Shown here one piece after another: positions 42,364-53,585 of a DNA stretch of 64,000 bases. Made by a program: the position numbers and the translations under genes. The stretch is from Plantactinospora mayteni (GTDB lineage: Bacteria > Actinomycetota > Actinomycetes > Mycobacteriales > Micromonosporaceae): positions 310,001 to 374,000 of the forward strand of contig NZ_BONX01000012.1 of NCBI RefSeq assembly GCF_016862935.1. Reading direction: 5' to 3'. The first letter of the stretch is position 1, and the number at the start of each line of letters is the position of its first letter. Under the pieces are notes generated by a model that ran no database searches, had not been told where the DNA came from, and worked only from the letters and a program-made list of their open reading frames with translations.

Positions 42364-42870
42364 CTACCCGCCGAGGCTGGCGCGCAGCGTGGCTTCCTTC
42401 TCGGCGACCAGCGCCGCCAGTTCGACCTGGTAGGCCACCATCCGGTCCCGGAGCGTCTCGTCCGAGGCGGCCAGGATGCGTACGGCCAGCAGGCCGGCGT
42501 TGCGGCCGTTGCCGATCGACACGGTCGCCACCGGGATGCCGGCCGGCATCTGCACGATGGAGAGCAGCGAGTCCAGCCCGTCCAGGTGCTTGAGCGGCAC
42601 CGGCACCCCGATCACCGGCAGCGGGGTGGCCGAGGCGACCATGCCGGGGAGCGCGGCGGCCCCGCCCGCACCCGCGATGATCACCCGGATGCCCCGGCCG
42701 GCGGCGGCCTGGGCGTAGTCCATCATCTTGACCGGGGTACGGTGTGCCGACACGACGCCGACCTCGTAGCCGACGCCGAACTCGGCCAGCGCCTCGGCCG
42801 CCGCGCCCATCACCGGCCAGTCCGAGTCGCTACCCATGATCAGGCCGACCGGCGGTGCCGATTCCGTCAC
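42364..42870 (-). CDS. purE: N5-carboxyaminoimidazole ribonucleotide mutase PurE
   Basis: 168 residues, class I. Converts N5-CAIR to CAIR in purine synthesis. Signatures: [13 protein letters not shown] at the N terminus with the Ser/Asp substrate site, VVSAHRTP (catalytic His) and [18 protein letters not shown] 42870 has GAGGGG five nt upstream. It lies 22 nt after purK on the same strand, so the two form an operon whose products act in sequence. Confidence 0.95.
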   Translation of the reverse strand: MTESAPPVGLIMGSDSDWPVMGAAAEALAEFGVGYEVGVVSAHRTPVKMMDYAQAAAGRGIRVIIAGAGGAAALPGMVASATPLPVIGVPVPLKHLDGLDSLLSIVQMPAGIPVATVSIGNGRNAGLLAVRILAASDETLRDRMVAYQVELAALVAEKEATLRASLGG

Positions 42871-42892
42871 GCCGGCCCCTCGTACCGCTCGC

Positions 42893-44068
42893 TCACTCGT
42901 GTCCCTCCCGTAGCCACCGGGCGGCCCGGGCGGCCCGGGCGCGTACCTTCTCCAGATCGTCACCGAGCACCGTGACGTGCCCGATCTTGCGACCGGGGCG
43001 GACCTGCTTGCCGTAGAGGTGCACCTTGGCGCCGGGGTCCTCGGCGAAGAGGTGGTGCAGCCGCTCGTCGATCGACATGCCGCCGTCCGGCCCGCCGAGC
43101 ACGTTCGCCATCACCACCACCGGGGCGGTCAGCGCGGTGTCCCCCATCGGATAGTCGAGCACCGCCCGCAGGTGCTGCTCGAACTGGGAGGTCCGGGAGC
43201 CCTCGATCGTCCAGTGCCCGGAGTTGTGCGGGCGCATCGCCAGCTCGTTGACGACCAGCGCCGGCTCGCCGTCCGCGCCGGTCACCTCGAAGAGTTCCAC
43301 CGCCAGCAGGCCGACCACGCCGAGCGCGGTGGCCAGGTCGATCGCGAGCTGCTGGGCCCGCAGCGCCACCTGCTCGGGCAGCCGGGGCGCCGGCGCCAGC
43401 ACCTCGACACAGATGCCGTCCCGCTGCACGGTCTCCACCACCGGGTACGCCGCCACCTGCCCGAACGGCGACCGGGCGACCTGCACCGCCAGTTCCCGGC
43501 GCAGCGCGACCCGCTCCTCGGCGATCAACTCGGTGCCGGCGGCCCGCAGCGTGCCGACCAGCTCGGCGGCCTCGGCCGGATCGGAGACGACCCAGACGCC
43601 CCGGCCGTCGTAGCCGCCCCGGGCCGCCTTGAGGATCACCGGCCAGCCCAGCTCGGCGCCGAAACCGACCAGGTCGTCCGGTTCGGCGACCGGCCGCCAG
43701 CGCGGTACCGGGGCCGCCAGCTCGGTCAGCCGCTCCCGCATGGCCCGCTTGTCCTGCGCGTGGCGCAGCGCGTCGGCGGGCGGGTAGACGGTCACCCCGG
43801 CCTCGGCCAGCGCCCGGACGTGTTCGGTCGGCACGTGCTCGTGGTCGAAGGTGATCACGTCGGCGCCGTCGGCGAAGTCGCGCAGCGCGGCGAGGTCGGT
43901 GTGCTGGCCGTACCGGACGTCGGCGGCGACCAGCGCGGCACCGTCGGAGGGACTGAGCGCGAGGACGCGGAGCGACTGGCCGAGGGCGATCGCGGCCTGG
44001 TGGGTCATCCGGGCCAGTTGGCCGCCGCCCACCATGCCGACAACGGGCAGACCCGTGCGGGAATCCAT
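42893..44068 (-). CDS. purK: 5-(carboxyamino)imidazole ribonucleotide synthase PurK
   Basis: 391 residues, ATP-grasp. Uses ATP and bicarbonate to carboxylate AIR, giving the PurE substrate. [13 protein letters not shown] near residue 9, [17 protein letters not shown] (ATP-grasp lid) near 145, and the metal site [18 protein letters not shown] near 268. The ATG at 44068 is preceded by TAGGCT ten nt upstream; that box overlaps the stop codon of the preceding DUF255 gene. First gene of purKE. Confidence 0.95.
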   Translation of the reverse strand: MDSRTGLPVVGMVGGGQLARMTHQAAIALGQSLRVLALSPSDGAALVAADVRYGQHTDLAALRDFADGADVITFDHEHVPTEHVRALAEAGVTVYPPADALRHAQDKRAMRERLTELAAPVPRWRPVAEPDDLVGFGAELGWPVILKAARGGYDGRGVWVVSDPAEAAELVGTLRAAGTELIAEERVALRRELAVQVARSPFGQVAAYPVVETVQRDGICVEVLAPAPRLPEQVALRAQQLAIDLATALGVVGLLAVELFEVTGADGEPALVVNELAMRPHNSGHWTIEGSRTSQFEQHLRAVLDYPMGDTALTAPVVVMANVLGGPDGGMSIDERLHHLFAEDPGAKVHLYGKQVRPGRKIGHVTVLGDDLEKVRARAARAARWLREGHE

Positions 44069-44081
44069 AGCGGGCGCAAGC

Positions 44082-46082
<2,001 letters not shown>

Positions 46083-46088
46083 CCGACG

Positions 46089-46094
46089 ACCATA
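46089..46094 (-). promoter_or_regulatory. -10 box of the DUF255 gene, predicted leaderless
   Basis: TATGGT on the minus strand, six nt before GTG 46082. Confidence 0.5.
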
Positions 46095-46224
46095 TCCGCT
46101 GTGCCCGCCGGCCGCCTCCGGTACGGCGCCCCCGACCCCCGCGCGAAGATCTTGTGCGGCATGCTGTCAACCGGCCAACCGATCGACGGTGATCGGATCG
46201 ACAACCGACGGGGGTACGAAAGTC

Positions 46225-47541
46225 ATGCAGCGGGGCAGGGTGAGCAGGCGGACGTTCGGCAAGGTGATCGGTGCCGCCGGCACCGGAGCACTTGCCGGTG
46301 GGGTACTGGCCGGGGCGCCGGCGCTGGCCGCCCAGACACCGGCCACACCGACGCCGGCCGCGCCGGCACTGGCCGCACCCGCCTGGCGGGTCACCGGTAC
46401 CACGGTGGCGGCGCTGAAGCCGTTCGACGACACCATGCGGAGCTTCATGCAGGCCCGCAACATCTCGGCCGGTCAGCTCGCGGTCAGCTACCAGGGCCGG
46501 CTGGTGCTGGCCCGGGGCTACACCTACAGCGACGATCCGGCGCTCACCGTGCAGCCCACCTCGCTGTTCCGGCTGGCCAGCATCTCCAAGTCGGTCACCG
46601 CCGCCGCCGTGGCCCGGCTCGCCCAGGACGGCGTACTCAGCCTCGGCACGCCGGTCACCTCGCTGCTGAACCTCGTACCGCCGGCCGGCCAGCAGCTCGA
46701 TCCCCGGATGTCCAATGTGACCCTGTGGCGGCTGCTGCAACACACCGGCGGCTGGGACCAGGATCTCTCCCGCGATCCGATGTTCATGGACCGGACGATT
46801 TCGCGGGCGCTCGGCACACCGCTGGAGCTGCACTTCACCGACGTGGTCCGCTACATGTCCGGACGCCCGCTCGACTTCGCGCCCGGCTCGCGGGTCGCCT
46901 ACTGCAACTACGGGTACGGGCTGGCCAAGCAGGTCATCGAGGCGAAGAGCGGCCTGACCTACGCCTCGTACGTGCAGCAGCGGCTCTTCGCACCGCTCGG
47001 CATCACCCGGATGAAGCCGGCCTGGAGCATCTCCCCGCTCGCCGGTGAGGTGCCGTACCGGTCCCAGTACACCGGCACGACCGTGCTGAACGACTCCGGA
47101 GCCACCGTGCCCGGGCCGTACGGCACGTTCAGCATGCGGCTCCTCGAGGGGATCGGCCGGTGGGCCGGCTCGGCGGTCGACCTGGTTCGCTGGGCCTCTG
47201 CCTTCGACGCCGCCGGACCGGTGCTGAACAGCACCTCGATCAACCGGATCTTCGCCACCCCCGAGCTGGGGGTGAACCCGAACGGCTGGTACTACGGCCT
47301 CGGCTGGCGGGTCCGCCCGGTCAACACCGGCACCGGCCGGAACACCTGGCACACCGGCAGCCTGCCCGGGACGTACACGCTGCTGGCCCGAAGCGCGAGC
47401 GGGCTGAGCTTCGCCGTGCTGTTCAACCAGCGGGACGACCCGTCGGGGTTGAGCTACTCCAGCATCGACCCGGAACTCTTCTCGGCCGCCGGCCGGGTGA
47501 CGAGCTGGCCGAGCCACAACCTCTACCCGAACTACTTCTGA
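46225..47541 (+). CDS. Tat-exported serine hydrolase, beta-lactamase class C/S12 family
   Basis: 438 residues. The N terminus is a twin-arginine signal (SRRTFGK, then a hydrophobic stretch and AGAPALAA). The S12 fold has the nucleophile motif SISK (RLASISKSVTAA near 120) and the Tyr motif YCNYGYGLAK near 230. The third box is seen as WHTGSLPGT (HTG). This class includes D,D-carboxypeptidases, esterases and beta-lactamases; no finer call is possible. ATG 46225 gives the full Tat signal but has only a weak ribosome site. One of three genes inserted in a conserved neighbourhood. Confidence 0.87.
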   Translation: MQRGRVSRRTFGKVIGAAGTGALAGGVLAGAPALAAQTPATPTPAAPALAAPAWRVTGTTVAALKPFDDTMRSFMQARNISAGQLAVSYQGRLVLARGYTYSDDPALTVQPTSLFRLASISKSVTAAAVARLAQDGVLSLGTPVTSLLNLVPPAGQQLDPRMSNVTLWRLLQHTGGWDQDLSRDPMFMDRTISRALGTPLELHFTDVVRYMSGRPLDFAPGSRVAYCNYGYGLAKQVIEAKSGLTYASYVQQRLFAPLGITRMKPAWSISPLAGEVPYRSQYTGTTVLNDSGATVPGPYGTFSMRLLEGIGRWAGSAVDLVRWASAFDAAGPVLNSTSINRIFATPELGVNPNGWYYGLGWRVRPVNTGTGRNTWHTGSLPGTYTLLARSASGLSFAVLFNQRDDPSGLSYSSIDPELFSAAGRVTSWPSHNLYPNYF

Positions 47542-47565
47542 CGGCGCCGCTGCCCTGGTCACGGG

Positions 47566-47597
47566 CCGGCGGGCGGGTCTGCAGCCCCGCCCGCCGG
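47566..47597. terminator. Bidirectional hairpin between serine hydrolase and MerR gene
   Basis: Perfect 12-bp stem (47566-47577 with 47586-47597), eight-nt loop, directly before the MerR stop on the minus strand and 25 nt after the hydrolase stop. Confidence 0.6.
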
Positions 47598-47598
47598 G

Positions 47599-48348
47599 TC
47601 AGCCGGTCAGCCGACGCTCGGCGTAGACCTTCATCGCGTCCCGGATGAAGGCCGCCGTACCGGCACCGTGCCGGTCGTAGTTCGCCGTGAACCGGGGGTC
47701 CGCGACGTACATCTCGGCCAGCCCGAGGAAGTACTCCCGGTTCACCGGGTCACCGGTCACCGAGAGCCACTCGTAGTGCCGCTGGGTGATCGCCTGCGCC
47801 TCCTCGCCGTCCGCCGCCGCCCCGGCGCCGTACGCCCGGCCGAAGTCGGCGGCGATGTCGAGTTGCCGCTGCTGGAACGCCTTCTGCTCGTCCTCGCTCA
47901 GCGAGCGCCACCACCGGTCACCCCGCTGGTACGCCTCCTTTCCCCAACGCTGGGTCACCTCGTCGGCGTACCTGGTGTGGTCGAAGCCGTCGAACACGTC
48001 CTCCGCCATCAGTTGTTCACCTCCCTCCACCTTCCGCAGGGTGGTCCGGACCGACGCGATCTGCCGGCCGATCCGGTCCCGCTCCTGTTCCAGGATCCGC
48101 AGGTGGGTACGGAGCGCGGCAGCGCTGTCCCGCTGCCCGTCCAGCACCTCGGCGATGGCCGGCAGGCCCAGGCCCAGCTCCCGAAGGAGCAGGATCCGCT
48201 GCAACCGGAGCAGGCACTCCTGGTCGTAGTAGCGGTAGCCGTTCCGGCCGATCCGGCTCGGTGCCAGCAGTCCGATCTGCCCGTAGTGCCGCAGCGTCCG
48301 GCTGGTCGTACCGGCCGACCGGGCGATCTCCTGGATCGACCACTCCAC
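47599..48348 (-). CDS. MerR-family regulator with TipAS antibiotic-binding domain
   Basis: 249 residues. The N-terminal MerR domain begins WSIQEIARSAGTTSRTLRHY, followed by a coiled coil (near 75-110) and a TipAS domain (EVTQRWGKEAY, WWRSLSEDE, then RHYEWLSVTGD). TipA-type proteins bind thiopeptides and other large drugs and activate their own promoter. GTG 48348 is preferred to 48360 because the protein then begins like relatives and GGGGAAG lies just upstream. Its promoter has the 19-bp spacer expected of MerR control plus an inverted repeat. No obvious efflux gene is adjacent. Confidence 0.9.
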   Translation of the reverse strand: MEWSIQEIARSAGTTSRTLRHYGQIGLLAPSRIGRNGYRYYDQECLLRLQRILLLRELGLGLPAIAEVLDGQRDSAAALRTHLRILEQERDRIGRQIASVRTTLRKVEGGEQLMAEDVFDGFDHTRYADEVTQRWGKEAYQRGDRWWRSLSEDEQKAFQQRQLDIAADFGRAYGAGAAADGEEAQAITQRHYEWLSVTGDPVNREYFLGLAEMYVADPRFTANYDRHGAGTAAFIRDAMKVYAERRLTG

Positions 48349-48381
48349 CGTCTTCCCCACCCTGTGGTTCCGTCGTACCCC

Positions 48382-48416
48382 GTCAACGGTAGAAGTTGAC
48401 GCTGCGGCAGAGTCAA
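48382..48416 (-). promoter_or_regulatory. MerR-type promoter and operator
   Basis: On the minus strand: TTGACT (48416-48411), 19-bp spacer, TACCGT (48391-48386). The inverted repeat GTCAAC / GTTGAC (48382-48387 and 48395-48400, seven-base gap) covers the -10 and adjacent spacer. The overlong spacer is the mark of promoters that MerR proteins activate by twisting DNA. Confidence 0.7.
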
Positions 48417-48454
48417 GCCGCCGGATCGAGCGGGGCCGGATATCCCAGGGGGCG

Positions 48455-51214
48455 TCAGGAGGCGCCGTCGGCGCGCAGCGGGAGGATCCGCGCCTGCGCC
48501 GAGTCGAGCAGCGACCGCAGTACGGCGACGATCTTGTCCGACGGCATCGGCCGGAAGAAGTGGTAGCCCTGCGCGGCCGTACAGCCCAGCTCGGCGAGCG
48601 CGGCCCGCTGGTCGGCGGTCTCCACTCCCTCGGCCACCACCCGCAGCCCCAACTCCCGGCCGAGGTCCACAGTGGTCCGTACGATCGCCGCCGCCTCCGG
48701 CGACTCCGCCATCTTCATCACGAACGACCGGTCGACCTTGAGTTCGTCCACCGAGATCCGGGTCAGGAAGGTCAGTGAGGAGAACCCGGTGCCGAAGTCG
48801 TCGACGGCCAACTGCACGCCCATCCCGCGCAGCGCGGAGAGCACCTCGTCGATGACCTCCAGCTCGCTCATCACCACCGTCTCGGTGATCTCCAGCACCA
48901 GGCGGCGGGCCGGCACCTGGTGCCGGCGCAGCGACTCGGCCACCTCGGCCGGCAGCCGCGGGTCGAGCAGGCTGCGCGCCGACAGGTTGATCGAGATCGG
49001 TACGTCCAGACCGTGCCGGGCCCAGTCGGCGGCGACCCCGAGCGCCTTGTCCACGACATAGCGGGTGAACGCGCCGAGCAGTTCGCTGCCCTCGATGGTC
49101 CGGACGAAGTCCGCCGGGGTGAGCCGGCCCCGCCGCGGGTGTCGCCAGCGGATCAGCGCCTCCACCCCGGTCGGCTCCCCGGTGGAGAGGTCGACCGCCG
49201 GCTGGAGCGCGAGTTCGAGCTGGTCGTCGACGTCCAGCGCCTCGCGCAGCTCGGCGAGCAGGGCGAGCTTGTCGGTACTGGCCGCGTCCCGGGCGCTGTC
49301 GTACGACGCGACGCTGCCGCCGCCCTGCTTCGCCTGGTACATCGCGATGTCGGCCCGGCGCAGCAGTTCGGTCATGTCGGCCGTACCCGCACCGGCCACC
49401 ACCACCCCGACGGAGACCTCGACCGACATCCGTACTCCGGCCACCTCGATCGGGGTGGCGAGCAGCTCGACGATCTCCCGGGCCCGGCGCAGCACGTTCG
49501 GCATCGGCAACCGGTCGGTGGCCGGCTCGGCGAGTACGGCCGGGGAGGGGATCAGCAGCGCGAACTCGTCGCCGCCGAGCCGGCCCAGCAGCTCGCCGGG
49601 ACGGACCAGCGCGTCCAGCCGGTCGGCCGTCACCTGGAGCAGCTCGTCGCCGGCCGCGTGCCCGAGGGTGTCGTTGACCTCTTTGAAGTGGTCGATGTCG
49701 AGCAGCAGCAGGGCCACCGGATGGTCGTGGCCGAGCTGGTGCAGCGCGAGATCGCCCTTGCTCAGCAGGGCCGCCCGGTTGATCAGGTTGGTCAGCGCGT
49801 CGTGCACCGCCTCGTACGACGACTGGGCCGTCACCAGCCGGAGCTGGCGGTGCGTCGCCGCGTCGTGCAGCGCCGCCGCCAGCGCGTCGCCGAACGCCGA
49901 GAGCGCGTCCTGCTCCCGCTGGCTGGGCGGGGCGGAGCGGGGGAACCGGACCCGCAACTCACCGACTGGCGAGGTGCCGACCACCAGCGGCCGGGTCAGT
50001 TCCTGGTCGGTCCGCCCGGTGGCCGTCGGGCCCTGCTCGGTGCCGGCCCGACCGCCGGCCGCGCCGGCACCCCGGTCCGCCGACAGGTCGCGGCCGACCT
50101 GGCTGGCGGCGAGGTCCAGGCCGAGTCGGCTGGCCAGCGGCAGCCGGTCGGTCTCGTCCGTCGACGGTCCCGGGGATCCGCCCGGCTCGCCGGGGTCGGC
50201 CCGTTCGACCGTGGTCAGTTCGCGGTGCACCACCGGCTGGCCCGGCTCGCCCCGGTAGCGCCGCCACCGGCCGTCGCCGCGCCGCACGTCCACCTCGACC
50301 CACTCCGCGCCGAACAGGGCCAGTGGGCCGGCCACCCCGGCCGTCGCGACACCGTGCTCGTCGAGCTGGTTGAGCGCGCCGGTGGCCTCGGCAAGGGACC
50401 GCCAGGCGCGGCGCTCGTCGTCGGCGCGGAGCCGATGACTGTACGTCTGCTGGAGCAGCCACAGCACCGGCGGTAGGAAGAGCAGCCAGAGTGGGTCGTA
50501 CTCGACCACGGCCACCACGGCCAGCCCGACGAAGACGTTGCCGACGAACATCAGCAACTTGCCCTGGAGAGCGCGGAGCAGCGCCGGCCAGAGCCGTTCG
50601 CCGTGCCGCAGCGACAGGGTGAGCCCGACCAGCGAGGCGGTGCTCAGCAGATAGGTCATCGAGCCGACGGCGATAGCGGCGATCATCGGCGGTGTCAGGT
50701 CGGTGACGAAGATCGTCCCCAGCACGTCCGGGACCGTCGTGCCGAGTGCTCCGGCGACGGTCAGCGCGACCGTGACGGCCAGCCCGACGGAGATGGTCAG
50801 CGAGGCGGCGGTGTGTACGACGTCCAGCGCGGAACGCCGGTCTACGAAGATCGTCAGCAGCGTCCAGGCCAGCACCGCCCCGAGCAGGGCGGCGGCCGGC
50901 AGCCAGCCGGGTGGCACGAGGGAGAGGCCGATGATGAACGACGCCTCGCCCCAGGTGACACTGACCCGGCCCGAACCGACCCGGAACCGCAACCGGAAGA
51001 GCTGCGCTATCGCCATCACCGCGGTGGCGATGCCGAGCCGGGCCACCCCCGGCAGCGGGTCGTCGCCGGGCAGGGCGGTGGGGACGAGGAGACCGGCCAC
51101 GGCGAGGGCCACCGCGACAGGCAGGACGGTGAAGGTGAGCACCCGCACCCGACGGGGCGCCGACGCGATGCCGACCAGAGCGAGCAACCGCTCGGACCGA
51201 CGCCCGGACGTCAC
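48455..51214 (-). CDS. Membrane GGDEF-EAL protein (cyclic di-GMP turnover)
   Basis: 919 residues. About seven to eight N-terminal hydrophobic segments (residues 25-260), a GAF-like middle part (about 280-460), a GGDEF domain (about 480-640; RLGGDEFALL is intact) and an EAL domain (about 660-915; GVEALIRW, then DDFGTGFSSL and AEGVET intact). Both catalytic signatures are complete, so it may make and break cyclic di-GMP at the membrane. GTG 51214 overlaps the stop of a short upstream frame (GTGA). No other cyclic di-GMP gene lies nearby. Confidence 0.92.
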   Translation of the reverse strand: MTSGRRSERLLALVGIASAPRRVRVLTFTVLPVAVALAVAGLLVPTALPGDDPLPGVARLGIATAVMAIAQLFRLRFRVGSGRVSVTWGEASFIIGLSLVPPGWLPAAALLGAVLAWTLLTIFVDRRSALDVVHTAASLTISVGLAVTVALTVAGALGTTVPDVLGTIFVTDLTPPMIAAIAVGSMTYLLSTASLVGLTLSLRHGERLWPALLRALQGKLLMFVGNVFVGLAVVAVVEYDPLWLLFLPPVLWLLQQTYSHRLRADDERRAWRSLAEATGALNQLDEHGVATAGVAGPLALFGAEWVEVDVRRGDGRWRRYRGEPGQPVVHRELTTVERADPGEPGGSPGPSTDETDRLPLASRLGLDLAASQVGRDLSADRGAGAAGGRAGTEQGPTATGRTDQELTRPLVVGTSPVGELRVRFPRSAPPSQREQDALSAFGDALAAALHDAATHRQLRLVTAQSSYEAVHDALTNLINRAALLSKGDLALHQLGHDHPVALLLLDIDHFKEVNDTLGHAAGDELLQVTADRLDALVRPGELLGRLGGDEFALLIPSPAVLAEPATDRLPMPNVLRRAREIVELLATPIEVAGVRMSVEVSVGVVVAGAGTADMTELLRRADIAMYQAKQGGGSVASYDSARDAASTDKLALLAELREALDVDDQLELALQPAVDLSTGEPTGVEALIRWRHPRRGRLTPADFVRTIEGSELLGAFTRYVVDKALGVAADWARHGLDVPISINLSARSLLDPRLPAEVAESLRRHQVPARRLVLEITETVVMSELEVIDEVLSALRGMGVQLAVDDFGTGFSSLTFLTRISVDELKVDRSFVMKMAESPEAAAIVRTTVDLGRELGLRVVAEGVETADQRAALAELGCTAAQGYHFFRPMPSDKIVAVLRSLLDSAQARILPLRADGAS

Positions 51215-51294
51215 GGATCGCCGCCGTTCACTGTCGGCCGCTTCGCGACGTGGCCGTGCCTCGACCGGCGCTGGGCGTCGGGCCTGGTTCTCAT
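51211..51294 (-). CDS. 27-codon upstream frame coupled to the GGDEF-EAL gene
   Basis: ATG 51294 follows GGGAGGGGG by about five nt, a far better ribosome site than the large gene has. The basic 27-residue product (starting MRTRPDAQRRSRH) ends at TGA 51213-51211, which overlaps the GTG of the GGDEF-EAL gene by three bases (GTGA). Probably a leader frame that passes ribosomes to the large gene; no protein function is claimed. Confidence 0.45.
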   Translation of the reverse strand: MRTRPDAQRRSRHGHVAKRPTVNGGDP

Positions 51295-51318
51295 CGGCGC
51301 CCCCTCCCGCGCACGGTG

Positions 51319-51348
51319 CGGGGACTTTTGGTCCCCGGCGGAAGGCTA
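51319..51348 (-). promoter_or_regulatory. -10 box and 5' hairpin of the GGDEF-EAL transcript
   Basis: TAGCCT (51348-51343) on the minus strand is a possible -10; the mRNA would then begin near a 7-bp hairpin (51319-51325 with 51331-51337). The same hairpin could instead end transcription of the small membrane protein gene. Confidence 0.3.
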
Positions 51349-51398
51349 AGCCAATCCGATTGAGCGCAACAGGGGGCGCCTGGCCGGATTAGCGTGAA

Positions 51399-51692
51399 TC
51401 ATGGCGCGGACTGGCTGTTCCGGTCCTGCTGGGGGGTATTGGAAGCGCTCCCATGAGATTCCTCGGTCGGGACCGCGTTGACCGAGCCCGGCTCGGTCGC
51501 CGACGGCTCGTCGTCCCGTTGCTCGGGAAAGCGCTCCGGCAGTCGACGCAACCGGGCGTTCATGTTACGGATCAGCAGAACGGTGGCGATAGCCAGTACG
51601 GTGATCAGGAAGAGACCCATCGGTCCGGCCAGGCCACCGGTCCGTGTGTCACCGAAGTTGTTCTGCGCGAGCACCTGCGCAGCGGTAAGCAT
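51399..51692 (-). CDS. Small membrane protein next to mca
   Basis: 97 residues. One membrane helix (about 24-42: MGLFLITVLAIATVLLIRNM), a basic cytosolic stretch, then an acidic/polar tail. Function unknown. Its place directly downstream of mca matches M. tuberculosis Rv1083, a small membrane protein found in many actinobacteria. ATG 51692 has GGAGG ten nt upstream; a TTG three codons earlier is too close to that site. Confidence 0.75.
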   Translation of the reverse strand: MLTAAQVLAQNNFGDTRTGGLAGPMGLFLITVLAIATVLLIRNMNARLRRLPERFPEQRDDEPSATEPGSVNAVPTEESHGSASNTPQQDRNSQSAP

Positions 51693-51748
51693 GGCTGGCA
51701 ATCCTCCGATGTGGCGGGCCTACCCCTTCACGGTACGCCTAGCTCCGC

Positions 51749-52630
51749 TCACCGCACCTGTGCGGTCTCCCGTACCCCGGCGAAGAGGTCCGACTCGGGC
51801 AGCGGGCTGTCGACCACCGAGCGGACCAGCTCGAAGTCCTCGGTCGGCCAGGCGTGCTGCTGCAACTCCATCGGCACGTGGAACCAGAAGCCGTCCGGGT
51901 CGACCTGGGTGGCGTGGGCGCGCAGCGCGTCGTCGCGGACCGGGAAGTAGTCCGCGCACTCGACCCGGGTGGTGATCCTCGGCCCCTTGTCCGGCCGGTC
52001 CTCCCAGCGCTCCAGCCACTCCGCGTACGGCGACTCCTCGCCTCGGGCGAGCATCGCCTCGTGCAGCGCCATGATCTTGGCCTTGGAGAAGCCGATGTCG
52101 TAGTAGAGCTTCGACGGCTGCCACGGCGTACCCAGCTCCGGAAAGCGCTCCGGGTCGCCGGCCGCGTCGAACGCCGCCACGCTGACGTTGTGGCACATGA
52201 TGTGGTCGGGGTGCGGGTAGCCGCCCTCCTCGTCGTAGGTCGTGACGACGTGCGGGCGGAACTCCCGCATCAGCTTGACCAGCGGCGCCGCCGCGACCTC
52301 GATGTCCTGGAGCGCGAAGCAGCCCTCGGGCAGCGGCGGCAGCGGATCGCCCTCCGGCAGCCCCGAGTCGACGAAGCCGAGCCACGCCTGCTCGACGCCG
52401 AGGATCGCCCGGGCGGCGTCCATCTCGCCCCGACGGATCTCCGCGATGTTGGCCCAGACGTCCGGTCGGTCCAGCTTCGGGTTGAGCACGCTGCCGCGCT
52501 CACCGCCCGTGCACGTGACGACGAGGACCTGCACGCCTTCGGCGACGTACTTCGCCATGGTCGCCGCGCCCTTGCTCGACTCGTCGTCGGGATGGGCGTG
52601 CACGGCCATCAGACGCAACTGCTCTGTCAA
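51749..52630 (-). CDS. mca: Mycothiol S-conjugate amidase Mca
   Basis: 293 residues, zinc enzyme. Splits mycothiol S-conjugates of toxins and antibiotics, so the mercapturate can be exported and the glucosaminyl-inositol part reused. Zinc motif HAHPDDE near residue 11 and HPDH near 142; CTGGERGSV near 40 is a family block. TTG 52630 has GGAG eight nt upstream and gives the standard start; the frame upstream is antisense to the divergent gene. It is followed by the small membrane protein. Presence of mca implies the cell makes mycothiol. Confidence 0.94.
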   Translation of the reverse strand: MTEQLRLMAVHAHPDDESSKGAATMAKYVAEGVQVLVVTCTGGERGSVLNPKLDRPDVWANIAEIRRGEMDAARAILGVEQAWLGFVDSGLPEGDPLPPLPEGCFALQDIEVAAAPLVKLMREFRPHVVTTYDEEGGYPHPDHIMCHNVSVAAFDAAGDPERFPELGTPWQPSKLYYDIGFSKAKIMALHEAMLARGEESPYAEWLERWEDRPDKGPRITTRVECADYFPVRDDALRAHATQVDPDGFWFHVPMELQQHAWPTEDFELVRSVVDSPLPESDLFAGVRETAQVR

Positions 52631-52826
52631 CTCGGGTGCTCCCTCGTGATGCCGGGGCCGGGGTCGGCCCCCGTCCCCCTGAACGCCCGCCCTCCGCCGA
52701 CCCGAGGGCCGGCCCGCGATCCGGTCGGTCGTGGACCTGCCAGACCCGGCCCGGTCGTCGGCTGCGAAGATGGGCGTACCCATTCTTGCCGATGCCACCG
52801 ACAACAGTCCCAGGAGATACCCGCCG

Positions 52827-53261
52827 GTGCCCGAGACGCCCGCCACACCCGTACCGACCGCCCCGGTATTCCCACCCGGCCGGTACGGCCACCGCCGCGC
52901 GTACCGGCGCCGCCGCCCCTGGGTCTCGGCGCTGCTGGTGGCCGCCCTGCTGGCGGTGATGGGCGCGGTCTCCTACCGCCTCTACCGGCAGTACGGCGAC
53001 CCGAACTACGACGCCGAGGTGATCACCTACACCGAGATCACCGACAGTCAACTCGTACTCGACTTCCGGGTGACCGTCCCGGCCGGGGGCTCGGCCACCT
53101 GCGTACTCCGGGCCCGTGCCAAGGACGGCGCCGAGGTCGCCCGCGAGGAGGTACGGGTGGCCGCCGAGCCGGGGCAGCGGCACCTGACGGCCCGGCACCG
53201 GCTGGCCACCACGGCCCGGCCGATCCTCGGCGAGGTACTCCGCTGCCGCCCGGCCGACTGA
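52827..53261 (+). CDS. DUF4307 single-pass membrane protein
   Basis: 144 residues: Pro-rich cytosolic start, RRRRPWV, one membrane helix (about 33-51), then a small exported beta domain ([15 protein letters not shown]). Family function unknown; the M. tuberculosis member (Rv1081c) also lies between mca and greA in the same orientation. GTG 52827 is chosen because AGGAG lies about ten nt upstream; earlier starts lack ribosome sites. Confidence 0.82.
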   Translation: MPETPATPVPTAPVFPPGRYGHRRAYRRRRPWVSALLVAALLAVMGAVSYRLYRQYGDPNYDAEVITYTEITDSQLVLDFRVTVPAGGSATCVLRARAKDGAEVAREEVRVAAEPGQRHLTARHRLATTARPILGEVLRCRPAD

Positions 53262-53585
53262 GCGCACACCGGCCCGCCCGGCCGGCCACGCGTCCACCGG
53301 CCCGCCTGCCCGGCCGGCTGAGCGCCCGCCGGCACCGGCCCAGCCGCCCGTCGACCATCGGCTGAGCGGCGCTCCGGAGCCGCCGTCGGCCGTCCGTCCG
53401 AGGCAGCCGCCGGCACCGCCGAGGCGCTCCGCGGGCCGTCCGCCGGGCACCGCCGCGAGCCGGTTCCGGGCACCGGCAGGCCCCCGGCCAGCACCGTACA
53501 GCGATAAATGACGTGGCGTCCGGTGTGTAGCGCACTGGTAACTTGGTAATTCGTCCCTGTCCACGACTACCCGAGGAGATCGTCT
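53262..53585. other. Spacer upstream of greA
   Basis: Very GC-rich with degenerate CCGGCCCGCC repeats. The last 60 nt hold TAACTT (around 53529) and TAATTC boxes, candidate -10 elements for greA. Confidence 0.35.

Noticed and set aside
39356-42433. Plus-strand frame of over 1000 codons in another frame of the giant membrane protein
   Set aside because: Arg/Gly/Pro-rich shadow; the chosen frame has the zinc ribbon and membrane helices.
51215-51340. Possible cyclic di-GMP riboswitch before the GGDEF-EAL gene
   Set aside because: Only a short hairpin and a leader frame are present; the conserved GEMM core was not found.
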